Made by a program: the position numbers and the translations under genes | Shown: positions 12,801 to 25,058 of the stretch, piece by piece | How the letters are laid out: every line of letters starts with the position of its first letter | Position numbering within the stretch: the first letter of the stretch is position 1 | Origin: Malachius bipustulatus | Taxonomy: Eukaryota > Arthropoda > Insecta > Coleoptera > Melyridae | DNA: 64,000 nt | Direction of reading: 5' to 3' | Assembly: GCA_910589415.1 (NCBI GenBank) | Contig: OU342638.1 | Coordinates: 37,111,579 to 37,175,578, forward strand | Notes under the pieces: generated by a model | What the model saw: the letters and a program-made list of their open reading frames with translations, nothing else | The model's database searches: none | What the model was told of the DNA's origin: nothing

Positions 12801-15800
12801 TGCCTCCCCGGGTCGTATAAACAAACTGTTAAAATCGCATAAAAAGTCACGCTTAGTGCGGAGACGGTGATTTTGTTTGATACTTCATTTCATGTTTATT
12901 TTTTATTATCACGGCTCGGGGTATAATAATTGTTAAGGTTCGAGATCAAGCGGAGATCTTCAAGTTTAATTGAACGCAAATAAGGGAGAACGTTTCAATT
13001 TCGTGAAGATTCGTCGTCATCAATTATAAAACGTCGATTGTTTTCCCGGTTTTATTTACTCGGGGCTTCACAGTGTTGCGTTGAAAACTTTTCCCCGCTT
13101 CGAAGCTCACCTCTAGGGTTATAACTAAGTAATTAAATTCCAAGGAATAAACAAACTTGCCCTCGAAAGTTTATCAAACAGTTCCTCCCGAATAACGTAC
13201 CTTTTGTTCTTTCGGGATTCGGGATCGGGAACACACAGCTGCATGTAAGTCTTCCCGTTGGACGGATATCGATCCGACTGCATGCGACCGCCATGGAAGC
13301 GTGCGCGTTAATTTCACCAAATGCTCTAAATTTCGTTTTTTTTTTTTTGTATTTTTATCTCGCCCTGCATCTCCTCTCTGGAGACGCCAGCCGCTTGTTT
13401 AAGAAGTAGTAAAACACTTGTTTTACTCCCGGGAAAACCTGCCGGTTCCTAACGCTTCCGAAGTTTTCAAGCCGATGCGGCAGGAGCTCTCCCTTCTCCA
13501 TTCATTTTCCTCAAGTCAAGTCAAGTCGAGCCGAGTCGAGTCTGAAAACTCTTAACTTATAATGCCATTACCGCTTCCCCTCCGGGGACTTTTTAAATCG
13601 TGTTATCGTTTGTTTTCAACCTGCCCGGCTATAATAAAAGGACACAACCCTTTGATCTGGCAGTTCAATTTTCTTTGACGCGCTATTATTATTTCTTGAC
13701 GCAGAAACCGCCCCTGAAACGAGAGGACAGTTTCCTGAAGCGCTTCTCGACCAGGCAGATCCCGGAGACGCAGGAGACGGTGGAAGATACCGGGAGCGAG
13801 GGCGGCGACGGACGGTGCGGCCCCGACGGCAAGGGCGGCCACCCGGGAGGTCGGAGGCGGCGCCGTTACAGGAAGCAGCCGCGCACCGTCGTCAACCCCG
13901 ACGAGAACTTCTACTTCTACTGGCTGCTGGTGCTGACCGTGTGCGTGCTCTACAACCTCTGGACGCTCATCGTCAGGGAGAGCTTTCCCGAACTGCAGGA
14001 CATGGCGACCGGTTTCTGGATGTGCTGCGACTGCGTCAGCGACGTGATGTTCCTGGTGGACGTCGGCGTCCAGCTGAGGACCGGCTACCTGGAACAGGGG
14101 CTGATGGTGTACGACTACAAGAAACTGGCTTGCCATTATCTGCGATCCCGTGCCTTCATGCTAGATCTGGCAGCGCTGGCGCCGCTCGATCTGCTCCAGA
14201 TCAAGCTCGGTACACATCCTATGCTTAGGTTCCCCAGGTTCCTCAAGGTCAGTCTTAGATTATCATTTCGATGACGTCACTATTTTTTGACATAATTGCT
14301 TTCGAAACTTCCAAAAATGTCAATCATTCGATACGAGCCTCAGTAGGTAGGAACCTGTATTACCGACATAGACTGACGTCAATGTCGGTAATACAGATTC
14401 CCTTGGTTAATCAATTTCTTTATGTGACGTCATACGGAGACCAAGTTTCACCTAGTGCTCAGTGGGCTCCAAGATGGCATATTATTGTGTTTTCTACTTT
14501 TCGATTCTAAATTTCGACTTAAAATTTGCTTTTAATTTAACGCCAATAAGCGAAAATCAATTTTAAATAGCACAAGATCAAAAAGAAATCCGTTCGCCAT
14601 GTTGGAGCCCAGAGCAAGTATCAATACTTTTGCCAGTGGGCTCCAAAATGGCGGTTTTAACTTAACTAATCAATGTTACGGCTTAACGCTAATAACTCTG
14701 TCGAAGTCAAGAAAATCCGTTCGCCATGTTGGAGCCCAAAGCAGATATCAACTCTTGCCAGTGGGCTCCAAAATAGCGGTATTTTCAACCTTTCTTATTA
14801 ACAATAAATATGTTCAAAGCCTCAAAATGTGTTATAATTTGATGAGAACAAGTAAAAAGCAACAAAACTTTAATCTACATCGCAAATAACTCTCTTGAAA
14901 TGGTCTAAGGTGAAAAAAAATCTGGTCGTTCTCTGCTGCCGCATTAAATTGTGACGTCATCTGGAGACCATTACCATATCATTATGACGTCAGACAGAGA
15001 CCCGTAAGAAATAACTGCAACGTTAATTTTTCAGGTATATCGTGCTGTAAACTATTATTACATGGTAGAATCGAGAACTGTGTGGCCAAATTTATGGAGA
15101 GTTGTAAATTTAATACACATCCTTCTTATACTTGCTCATTGGTTCGGATGTTTCTATTTCTTGTTATCGGAGTTGGAGGGATTTCGGGTAAGTGAAACGG
15201 CGAATAATCTCATTACAAGAACTCGACACCATCCAGTCGGATCCCTCGGGAGCGTTTTTTACGTCTGCCTCTGTGTTTACAGGGTGACTGGGTATATCCA
15301 TATCGTCCAGGGGATTATGCAACCCTCACGCGCAAATATCTCGGCTCCCTGTACTGGTCGACGCTCACACTGACCACTATAGGAGACCTGCCGACGCCTG
15401 AAACTAATGCCGAGTAAGCCATCCCCCCGCCCCCGTCCCCTTCCCTCATCGAAGAGTCCCCAGTTTTTCGAACTTGTGCAGCTCGGGAGGGGGTATTGAT
15501 TACTGCCACTTGATTGATCTCCGGGAGGTGTGCAGGTTCGATTGGCGTGATGTAATATTGATATATTAATGACTTCCCGATCCCGAAGGACGTCGCGTTC
15601 GCTTAAATTATTTCGACTGTCGTTTTGCAGACAGACAGGATCCGTGGATGGACCCCGTTCCCTGCCGCGGAGAGGTGTCAAGTCGCGCCTACTCCAATTC
15701 AGCACCAGCAAAGGGTATCTCGATTTTCGTTTTGTCACCCCGGAGGCGTGAGAGTACGAGACATGAAGAGAGAGTGAGAGAAAACGAGAGCGAGAATGAG

Positions 15801-18800
15801 AGCGTGGTAGTCACGTGTGCGATGTCGTCGTCTTTGTCGTCTAAACACACGCCGTTTTTTGTTTTGGTAGCGAGGGCACCTTTCCGCGGCAGGACTGGAG
15901 GGGAAGTACCGCACTCACGATCACTTTGTGTAATAACGGTGTATAGTTAGCAGCGCACACACACACGTCGTCTTGTCAATTTTGCCGAGAGCAGGATTGG
16001 GATCTTTGGTTGTGGAAGTAGAGGCTCCAGTCCTGTCAAGGGTGGTACCCTTTGCGTCCTCCGGTTTCTCACTTCTTTTCCAATCAAAATGTATCATTGT
16101 TTGTATCGTCAATTAATATAAAATTGAACTTAATTTAAGACTTAATGAATCGGGGAAAGTTTTAGCTTGATTAGAACAAAGAACAAAAGTACATTTTGAT
16201 CGAGAACTGATTATTGGATTATCAATGTATTTAAGTGCATGAGTTTTGTGGCTTTTAGTAAAAGTAATGTGTTGAAGTAAGTCAATTTTTTTTCAGATAC
16301 GTTTTTACAATTGTTAGTTATTTGATAGGAGTTTTCATTTTTGCTACAATTGTCGGTAAGTATTGAAAAATAAGAACACGACAGTATAAATTAAATTTAA
16401 CACGGAGACACCGCAGGGTAATCACAGACACCTCCGGGACGATATTTTATATTTCATAATTCCCGCGGTAATTTACTCTGCGGCGGCACGCGGATGTCAT
16501 GCGGTCGTTTTGTTTCCTCTGCGGTTTCTCCGTTTCACGCTTCACGTCGCTACGACACCCTAAAACGAATTTTAACTCATTTCAACTCGCGCATACTTCA
16601 CCGAATTCCGATTGCAACTAATTTCGGTTCGTTTCAACATCGCAATTGATTAATTGAAAATGTTTCAGGGCAAGTCGGAAATGTGATAACGAACAGGAAC
16701 GCTAATAGACTCGAATTTGAGCGGCTGCTCGACGGTGCCAAGACATACATGAGACACCACAAGGTAAAATTTCTATTAAAACAACTACCTTTCTAGCATT
16801 CATTAATAAAAAGCACACAATATAAATAGGATACAAATTACCAGTAACTCACCATATGACGTCATGAAATCAATTTGAAATCGTATCCTAGTAAATGTAA
16901 GAGTCACTGTAGGCGCAACAGCGAAAGAAAAAGAAGAAGCGATAACCTACAAATTGTAAATTGTACAGGTTTTAGATGATAGAGTCCCTAAACGCTGGGA
17001 TGAACGCGTTCAGCAACTCATATTTAATGAATTTCAGTAAAAATAAACAAAAAATAGCAAATTGATAAAAACCACATAGAATCTCGCTTTATTATTTAAA
17101 CCGTTTTTAATCTCATCAAATTCAGAAATGTAATTTATTTATTGCATTAAAATATTAATCAGATCAATACAACGTTGTCACATTTCAGGTACCAGGCGGC
17201 ATGAAAAGACGCGTCTTGCGATGGTACGACTACTCGTGGTCTCGCGGCCGGATACAGGGTGGCGGCGACATAAACACCGCGCTCGGTTTGCTTCCCGACA
17301 AGCTTAAAACAGAACTAGCCTTACATGTCAATTTGAGTGTCTTAAAAAAGGTGAGTCCTGTCCGGCAACACCGCCACACGATTGACCGGGCGCGTTCCTT
17401 TTCCAGGTAACCATATTCCAGGAGTGCCAGCCTGAGTTTCTACGCGACCTAGTGTTAAAAATGAAGGCCTACATCTTCACCCCCGGCGATTCCATATGCA
17501 GGAAGGGCGAGGTGGCCAGGGAAATGTTCATCATAGCCGACGGGATACTGGAAGTGCTCAGCGAGAACGGGAAAGTCCTCACCACGATGAAAGCGGGAGA
17601 CTTTTTCGGCGAAATCGGGATCCTGAACCTCGACGGACTCAACAAGTAAGAATCTCTCAGTATTATTAGAAATAGAACTGAGAGAAGTCTCGTTGTCTCC
17701 AGACGGACCGCCGATGTCCGTTCCGTGGGGTACTCGGAACTGTTCTCGCTATCCCGGGAAGACGTCCTGAACGCCATGAAGGACTACCCGGAAGCCCAGG
17801 AGATCCTCCAAGCGTTAGGGAGGAAACGGTTGATGGAAGTGAAAGCTTCCGCGCGTCATCCACCTCATCACCACCATAAAGGTCACCATCATCATCACGG
17901 AGGCGGAACTGACGGTGGAGGTTCCGGTTTCGGCCACGACGGGAAGGGGATCGTCGATAAGATCAAGAGCGAAGCCAAGGTGAATGTTTCCATTACTTAC
18001 GATTAACGTTCTGGCTCTGATGATGTTTTATTTTCGATCAGGGCTTGAAAAACGTACTGAAAAAGACGAGAACGCATCATCGTCACAGCGAAGAATCCTT
18101 AGAGCTGCAACCGCTCCAGCCTTGCGGAGCTAAAGGTACACTGAAACGGATGTCCCGGGTGAAAAGCAATGATCTAAGTCAAGAGGACACGGAGAAGAGA
18201 GTCAACGGCGGCGGGGAACCACCGGCTACAACGACGATGTCGCCATTGGGAGCCGGGCTGCCACTTCTCAGTCGACTCAGGTCTGATCGATCGTTTTTAC
18301 TTGATCAGTGTGATTAGTGATGCTTGATTCTTCCCTGATAACAGGTTATTAAAAGAGAAGCAAGAGAACGAGGATCGGCCCAGTAAAGGAGTCACCCCGC
18401 CCCTTCTCTCCCCTACCACTTCTCAAGTCAGAAGTCCCCCACCGATAGCGGAGGAGGGACCGATAGTCGGGGAAGAAGATCCAGTTGGAGTCGGTCTACC
18501 CCTTCTCCAGAGGATACTAATGCTCAAGGCAAGAGAGGAGAAGACTGCAGCAAGTAAGTTGAAAAATTTTTTCATTCGACAGCAAAAATGAAAACGAAAA
18601 ACTCCAGGTAGGGCCCAGGCGGTCGCCCAACGTCCTTCGATAGGTCACATGCCCGTCCTGCTTAGCCAACGATCAGGCAGCCAACCGACCAGCCCTACCG
18701 GAACCGAGAAACAGCACGTTGCCTCTTCCACACGGGCCTCCTTTTCCGGGGTCTTATCCAGTCGGACTTCGGTCTCTGCAGGAAGCACCGTCCTCCGGAG

Positions 18801-21670
18801 ACACACGTCCAAGATCTCCTTCAGGTTCTCGCTCTCTCTCTTTCTTTCTCTCTTCTCTCAAAACGTAACAGTGTTGACGTGCAAAATTCCAGGGAGCGTC
18901 TGAAACTCCACACCGTCCCCAAAGACCCAGCTCGTTCCCCACCGCCACCGCCACCGATGCAACCCCCGGCGCCGGCCGCGGAGCAACCGTCCAGTTCGGT
19001 GGAGTCCCCGAGGGGAGCGGAGGGATCTGTCGGGGAGGAAAAACCGGCGGCGGAGCCGCCCTCGGAACAGTCGGAGCCGCCCTGGAGCAGGCTGAAGAAG
19101 GCGGCCATTTCCAGGGAGCTGTCGGATCCGTCGGTGTCGGACGGCGAGACGCCCGGGAAGGAGGTGAAGGAGCGGGGGAAGGGGAAGCCCAGTCTGGTGC
19201 TGACCAGACGGACGAAGCACTACAGGTGAGGGTCGAATTTTTTTTGGTGACGGTCGTTTTTTCTGCAATCTTTTTGTTTTGTCAGCGACGAGCGACAAGA
19301 TAATGCGAAAGCAAAGAGGCTGCTTTACAGAACTCGATCGAAAAAGTACAGGTATCGTCGGACGATAAGGAAATTCTGCTTGTCTCGGTTTCATTCTTGA
19401 TCTTTTTGACGTGTTTATGACAGTTCTGTCAAGTGCACGAATGGCAGTGGATGATTAGAGAATTGTCTAGTGAGAGATTGTTCAGAAAGGTTGTGAACGA
19501 AACGAGTTATGGAACGATCATGAACTGTTGCTTACTTTGACAGTTAAACTTTAAGTTGATGCCGACATTTATAGTTTCATTTGACAGATGTCAGTATGAC
19601 AATTGACGTCAACCATTGTGCATTGTGAGTGCTTTAAAATTGGTTTTTTTATGGACTCGGGTCAGCTCAATATGACTGTGATACAAACTGAGCAAAATTT
19701 CATGATCCAATGCAGTAGGTATCATAAAAGTATAGCTAGTTCGGTACAGTTTCAGTAGGTTTTATTACCCTAGGAACTTACGAATGGGCAAATAAGTGAT
19801 TCTAGGACTACCAACTAAGCATTACATAAAGTAGCAGTATCCCAGCACTATAGTGAAAAAAAACCGCACCAGCTTCACACTTCCACATTTAAATCAATAA
19901 ATCCTAACAATTAACTCATTTTTCTGCACAGATCGATCGACGACCTGTCCCCCGAGTACGGCCCCCTCCCGTTCGTCAAGAAACTGAAAATCCTCAACGA
20001 ACGTCAAAAACTGGAGGAGCTCGAGACAGTAATAAAGACGCGCTCCTTCTCCTTGGACATCCCCGACCCGTCCGACTCCGCCCCCGGCGACACCCTCACT
20101 CGGTCCCAGAGCGAGGGCTCGGCCATGCACAGGAACAAGTCTCTGCTGCCGGCCCCGCTCATCCCCTCCAGCCCCCTGCACTCGAGCACCGAGAGCAACG
20201 AGACGCCGGAAAGGAGGAACCTCAAGTCGATCCTGAAACGGCTCAGCGAAGACCAGCCGGGGGTGAAGGCGGCCGCGGCTGTCGCGGTGCCGAAACCGTC
20301 CGTCCAGCCGGAGGCGCCCGAGAACAAGGAGGAGGTCGAGTTCAGGAAACTGATGAGGGCGCCCACGATCGAAGGTTCGATATCGCTTCAGGTTCGAGGT
20401 CGTCTTGTTAAGAATGATTTTCAGGGTACGCGGCGAGGCACAGCAAGCTGACAAAGAGCGTCACCTTCAATCGGGACACCTTACAGAGCCCCCCGAACAG
20501 CGCAGGTCTCGGAGCACCGCAGAATCTCTTCCCATTGGTTAACAGTCCCAGCGATAACGTGCTGGAGAACATACGGGACAGGGAGAAAGTGGAGAAAATG
20601 CAGGAACTGGAGAAGTGCGGGATACAATTGGTGCCGAACAAGAACAACCAGCTCAAGCACATCAAAGGTGAGGGAGAGTGTTTTCCCGTCTTATTTTGTT
20701 TTTCTTCTTTTTTAACGATCAATTAACAGGGACTCTGGATGATGAGCAGCAGTACTTTGCCGACATTCTGTTGGCAATCAAGCAGGTGATCTCGGCGCAC
20801 CTGCAGGAGATGCAGGAGAAATTCCAGCAGCGTTTCGAAAAGCTGGAAGACGAGGTCCGGAACAAAGAAGAGATCATCAATCAATTGCGAGCACATATCT
20901 GCGAACTCGAGAGGCTCACTGATGATTCGTTTTCGTTATCGGTGAGTCAACTCTGTCATGTCATGTTTATTAAATGTCAACTTGAGGTACGATAGGTTAT
21001 GTTACGTTCATTAAAATCGAGCAATTGTAATGAACGCTACTGCTTTTATTAATTATTAAACTAACGAAAGAAAGAATTAAAATGAAATGATTAATGCAGA
21101 GATTGGACGACGAGTTCTCCTCGATGCCTTCCAGAATGAGTTCTGTGAGTAAACGAACAGAGAAACTGACAAGAAAAAACTAATCGCTCGTTACCACATC
21201 TATTTTCCCGATCGGCGCACTAGATGTATTACTTTCTATGGCATGCCCCCTTGATCGAGAGTAGTGGCTCTAGTTCTTTATCGTTCTTTAACATTAGACG
21301 AAGCGTTATTTCCGACCCGTAACAAAATAATAACGTCAGTTGAGCGTTAATAATAATATTAACCCGCTTGCAGGACTCAATGGACACTGTGATCGCCCTC
21401 CCCCGCCGCTCCTCCTGGGACTCGCCGCCGGACCGTCCGGCCACGCCGCCTGAGGCGCCGCCGCCTCACGTCACCCTCGAGCTGGACTCGGCGACCGACA
21501 CGACGACCGACGACACGGACAGCGAGGCGGGCGTCGGCGGCAACGACTGGGAGATCGAGATGCTGGCGGCGCAGATGCGCGAGCGGCGCAGCGCCAGCCT
21601 CGACCAGGGACCCCGGACGGCCAGGAAGAGGTTCACCAGGGGCGGCAGCGCGGACGCCTGGAACGACTGA
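3840..21670 (+). CDS. Cngl: Cyclic-nucleotide-gated channel, Cngl-like (5' partial)
   Basis: This encodes a plasma-membrane cation channel opened by cyclic nucleotides. Exons read from splice signals: 3840-4027, 9271-9337, 13705-14247, 15035-15187, 15283-15413, 16297-16355, 16669-16763, 17189-17350, 17407-17645, 17703-17979, 18042-18280, 18345-18553, 18608-18824, 18893-19225, 19286-19351, 19932-20374, 20425-20667, 20730-20941, 21100-21144 and 21374-21670. All phases match, giving about 1405 residues. S1-S3 lie in the third exon. S4 (MLRFPRFLKVYR) spans the third and fourth, and S5 (ILLILAHWFGCFYFLL) is in the fourth. The pore contains TLTTIGDLP. S6 (SYLIGVFIFATIVGQ) spans exons six and seven. 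The C-linker follows, then a cyclic-nucleotide-binding domain with FGEIG and RTADVRS. The long Ser/Pro-rich tail ends in a coiled coil (20740-20920) resembling the CNG leucine zipper. The 66-nt exon at 19286 is the least certain. No start codon was identified. Family membership is sure; the Cngl name is likely. Confidence 0.88.
5690..6650. repeat. Cluster of about 20 GACTAGT motifs
   Basis: The core GACTAGT or ACTAGTC, usually in the context TTGACTAGTCC or TGACTAGTTC, recurs about twenty times in under 1 kb. The spacing is irregular and the intervening sequence is unrelated or decayed. Examples lie near 5693, 5747, 5861, 5887, 5922, 6011, 6164, 6182, 6240, 6319, 6340, 6383, 6441, 6462, 6596, 6618 and 6631. 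It is either a very degenerate minisatellite or a binding-site cluster. Confidence 0.75.
6966..7044. repeat. Perfect-arm hairpin in CNG intron
   Basis: GCGCCGATCCAGT near 6968 is answered by ACTGGATCGGCGC near 7031, with about 45 bp between the arms. It is a short inverted repeat of unknown origin. Confidence 0.7.
7333..7825. mobile_element. MITE of about 493 bp in CNG intron
   Basis: The terminal inverted repeat starts AGGGCGATTCTTTAAT at 7333. It is matched at 7795-7825 by the reverse complement, with a few mismatches over about 30 bp (GCGAAAAATTT is shared). Both ends are flanked by TATA-like sequence. There is no transposase, so it is a non-autonomous element. The superfamily is not clear; a TA target would suit Tc1/mariner. 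Confidence 0.75.
9338..13704 (+). other. CNG-channel intron
   Basis: This intron separates the 67-nt exon from the exon encoding S1-S3. Apart from the CRE-containing array at 11140-12085 I see no gene. A GC-richer stretch at 9940-10330 could be conserved non-coding sequence. Confidence 0.5.
11140..12085. repeat. Decayed tandem array carrying the CRE palindrome TGACGTCA
   Basis: TGACGTCA occurs at 11154, 11340, 11563, 11931 and 12071, each time in the context CTCCAAAATGACGTCAC or a one-base variant (the 11154 copy has CCCCAAAG). Three copies share a longer upstream block (ACTAAATTGAGCAAAA-like, then GATACC), so at least part of the array arose by duplication of a longer unit. The same motif context occurs at 56835-56852, and further bare copies lie near 14272, 14371, 14423, 14984, 16858, 26369 and 54892. 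Confidence 0.75.
14351..14402. repeat. Short palindrome, GTATTACCGACAT family, copy 1
   Basis: CTGTATTACCGACAT is followed by a 12-nt loop (AGACTGACGTCA, itself carrying the CRE palindrome) and then ATGTCGGTAATACAG. The same arms occur at 59377-59432 with an unrelated loop. Confidence 0.85.
14464..14778. repeat. Tandem hairpins GCCATGTTGGAGCCC / GGGCTCCAAAATGGC
   Basis: Two copies of an inverted-repeat unit start at 14596 and 14723, 127 bp apart. Each pairs GCCATGTTGGAGCCC with GGGCTCCAAAATGGC or GGGCTCCAAAATAGC. A lone right arm lies at 14464-14478. All are in the intron between the S1-S3 exon and the S4-S5 exon. Confidence 0.85.
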
Positions 21671-22752
21671 TATTCGGTCGTTACGGTGGAGGTCGTGGTC
21701 GTGGTGGGCGGGGGATGTTGATTGTTTGTTTTCGTTTTTGATCGAGAATCGGGTGATTTAATTCGTGTCATTAGAGTCAGTCGATCAGTGATCTGTCAAA
21801 ATCATTCAAAAATGAGTAAAGATCAGTAAAAACAGAGCTAACCTGAAAAAAGTTCGTGTTTCATTATTTTGAGCAACAATAGCCTGTCAATCGGATGTAA
21901 AGTCAATCGATCTGTCGCTTGAATTAAGTCACCCTGCTCACACCCAAGACTTTAAGATTATGTTGTTAGTTTATGAATCAAATTTCTATCAATTGTTTGT
22001 CTTTAGGTGATTTAAAGGTGCGTGCTGTGTATTTTGATTTCCGTTAAATGTTTAATTGATAGATAATTAGAGAAGAGACTAGCGCACAGATTGTTTAAAA
22101 CGATGATGTACTTGTACTTGTTCTTCTTTGTTTTTTGTAAGAAATTCAACTTTCTTTAAACGATACTGTGATTTTTATTTGCTGAATTTAGATGTCAATA
22201 AACGATTGTGAAGATTGTAAGTAAACCAGTCAAGCCGAAAGAGAGAAAACCGTTTGAATTCGAACGATGATGTTAAGATATTATATTTTACGAGTAATTG
22301 ATAACATTTTATACGTTGTAAATAATAGACGATTAATTATTTAATAAATTAATTAAATTATGCTCCAAGAAATTAAAAGTAACGATGCGTTAATGAACGA
22401 ATGAATTACTGAATGACTGGATGCAAATGCCTACAAAATGACTTTATTACTATAATAGAAATGACCATCGTAGGAAACTGTATAATATTGAAAAATAAGA
22501 TTGTAGATACGAAAAGTACCTAAAAAATAGTTGAATACTAATAACTTGTAAATTGACTTGCTTAGAATTAACGAAGAGAATAATAAATAATTGAAAATTA
22601 ACAAATTAAATGTTCTTTTATTATCATCGCTTCTTATATCAATAATTAAAAATGTAACAAAACTAAATTCCTAACAAAGACAATCATTTATCACAACGGA
22701 AAATATTTTCACCTTATCTTAATAAAACGACTCGTCATTAAGCGAACCCGAT
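21671..22752. other. Convergent 3' ends of the CNG channel and SAS-6-like genes
   Basis: An AATAAA at about 22197 would serve the CNG channel 3' UTR, and further AATAAA copies lie at about 22340 and 22578. TTTATT at about 22615 could serve the minus-strand gene. No other gene is seen. Confidence 0.5.
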
Positions 22753-25058
22753 TCACATTTTCTCAAAGTTAATCAGACTCCCCGACGACAACTTCTTACT
22801 TAACAAACCGTTCACTAAAAACAAACAAAAAAACGTAAACAAAAAGATAACGAAACTGATAGCACCACTCACTCTTAACGGCTTCGCGGTTCTGCTTCTC
22901 CAGATCTTCAATCCTCTTCCTGGCCAGGTCCAGCTCCCGCCGTATGCTCTCCTCCCGAGCAGCACTGAACCGGTCCTTGTACTCCTCGTACTCATCCGCT
23001 ACCTCCTTGTATCGATTCTTGATCTCTCTCACCCTTTCATCTTTCTCTTTCATCATTTGCACTAATTCTTCGTTCTGTAACAGGAGGATTGATTAAGTTA
23101 ACTAATCATCCATAATAATTATTACGAAATGGAAATAGAAAATACACCCACCTCTTTAGCTATCTGATCGTACTGGTTGTTGAAGTTCACCAGCATCTTA
23201 TTCGCCTTGAGGAGATCTTTCGCTAAATCGTTGTTAGTTTTAGTCTTCTCGGTGATAATAATATTAGCTTCTTGTAGATCCGCCTTCAAGTTATCCTTTA
23301 ATTAAATATTAAATATGAACGATCAATTTAGTATAACGAAGAGGAACTCACCGTCTGTCTCTGGTAGTCCTGGATTGTCTTCTCCCTCTCGTATAGGCTC
23401 CTTCGTAGATCGCCGATCAATCTTTCATTCTCGAATTTAACGGTCGTCAAATTGGAGATTTGTTGCTTGCAATCGGCGAGACGTTCCACTTGCTCGATGC
23501 TCTCCAGCCGGAGCTGTTCCATGCTCTGTACGATGCGAGCGCTCGAGGCCGCCTTCAAATATGACTCCTTTCTGACAACTTCGGCATCGAACTTCAACTT
23601 ATCGAGCTTCAACTCGAACTCGTTAAACTTCCTGCAGACCTTCGAAGTGAAATCCAAGGAGACAGTCTGGTAGACACTTTCGATTTCCTGTACTTGCTGG
23701 AAACAAAAAAGAAGACATCATTGTGCAGCTGTGCAACTTTTCAATTCTAATCTCATATTTTTTATTAAAAGAGAGTAATTTATAGCTACAACAGCTAAAC
23801 TAATGAGCTGTCACATTCAGAACTCTCAGATATGTCAGTCACTATCTAACTAACAACTTACTCTATAAGCTGCTTGAAGTATTTGTCGATTAAAATCGGT
23901 CAACGTCCTAAGTTCATTCCTGTGATCATTGAGGCTCGATTTTGAATGCCTGAGCTGATCCTGGAGACTTTTGTTTGCTTCCTAGAAACGCAAAATTCAG
24001 ATATGTTGGAGAATCGATTAGAACAAAGCTACCTGGAGCTGTAAAATGGCATCGTTCATTTCCTCGAATATTTCATCCTGGTCGGTCTTGGCAAGAGATA
24101 TGACGAGCAGGATCAGATCTTTGATTTTCGACTTTTCGTAGAATATAAATTTGCAATCGTTCTCGTTTACATCACATTTTAGGAGCCTTTAACAAAAAAA
24201 TTAACCAACAATCTTATTGTAGGAAGAGAATGAAGATACGGCAACTATTCATAAATAAATGAGAATGACATTTGACCAAAATTAATAAAAGAAATGGTAA
24301 TTATGGAGATGAGCGGCATGGGTATAGGGGGTACAATTGAATTTTTGCGCCGGCAAGTAATAGTCGAGAAATAAGGCCTTAAAGTGTCATTACGTGTGTT
24401 TGTACATATATACTCTCGAACGGGAAGCACGCACTCAGTCGTGTGTCCGACGGAGTGCGAGCTTCCTGTTCGAGCGTATATGTACGAATATAGGCGTATT
24501 AGGGCAAGGCTGAAACTTTGAGGCCTTATTTCTCGACTATTACTTGCTGGCGCAAAAATTCAATGGTACCTTGATACTCCTAGAGACACAAGCTATCCGA
24601 TAGTATAAGCCAAATCGCCCTATACCAATGCCGCTCATCTCCATAATGACCAAAGAAATTTCTTACATTTCTTTGTCTGCGACTTGTTGCAACATTTCCA
24701 ATAAGTGAGTTCTGAACTCATCAAAAGCGATTTCAAGGCTTTGTTCCTTCCGCATAAGCCCGAAAACGAGGCCGTCGATCATCAGATGAAAATTAAATGT
24801 CAACTTGTTGATGTCTCGAATTTTCACTTGCTGAAAGAAGAATTGCCTTTCAATCAAAGTAACGGTCTTTTGTAATTTAAATAATTGTGGAAATATTGAT
24901 TATAAATAACAAACCAGACAAGAAGAGAAATCGCGAATTGTTATTCTTATCCTGCGTTCCCCTGCAGGGTAGTCGTTCCCGGTTACTTTTACCTCCTGGA
25001 TCCTGTCAAAAATAACACTACCATGATCAACAGTAGAATTAGTCTGGTATCTCGGCAT
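22753..25058 (-). CDS. Sas-6: SAS-6-like centriole cartwheel protein
   Basis: SAS-6 oligomers form the nine-fold cartwheel of centrioles. The exons are 25058-24915, 24830-24667, 24186-24033, 23981-23862, 23696-23352, 23295-23152, 23074-22873 and 22814-22753. Phases close exactly, giving 444 residues. The first 150 residues align by pattern with the SAS-6 head domain: a region like FDEFRTHLLEMLQQV, then CKFIFYEKSKIKDLILLVIS, which sits where the family has an NPFKHLTHLSL-type segment. The rest is a long coiled coil ending KLSSGSLINFEKM. Similarity is positional and not strong. XRCC4 and CCDC61 share this fold, so a relative is possible. A MITE lies in the second intron, 8 nt past the splice donor. 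Confidence 0.62.
24296..24651. mobile_element. Near-palindromic MITE, 8-bp target duplication
   Basis: The 356-bp element begins GGTAATTATGGAGATGAGCG and ends with the matching inverse (CGCTCATCTCCATAATGACC). It is flanked by the direct repeat AAAGAAAT at 24288-24295 and 24652-24659. The inner halves also pair (AGGCCTTATTTCTCGACTATTACTTG on one side of the centre, its inverse on the other, partly diverged). An 8-bp duplication fits hAT, P or Merlin elements. The GG start leans to Merlin, but this is tentative. Confidence 0.88.

Noticed and set aside
13603..14136. Antisense open frame opposite the S1-S3 exon
   Set aside because: It is the shadow of a GC-rich coding exon; the plus strand has clear channel motifs.
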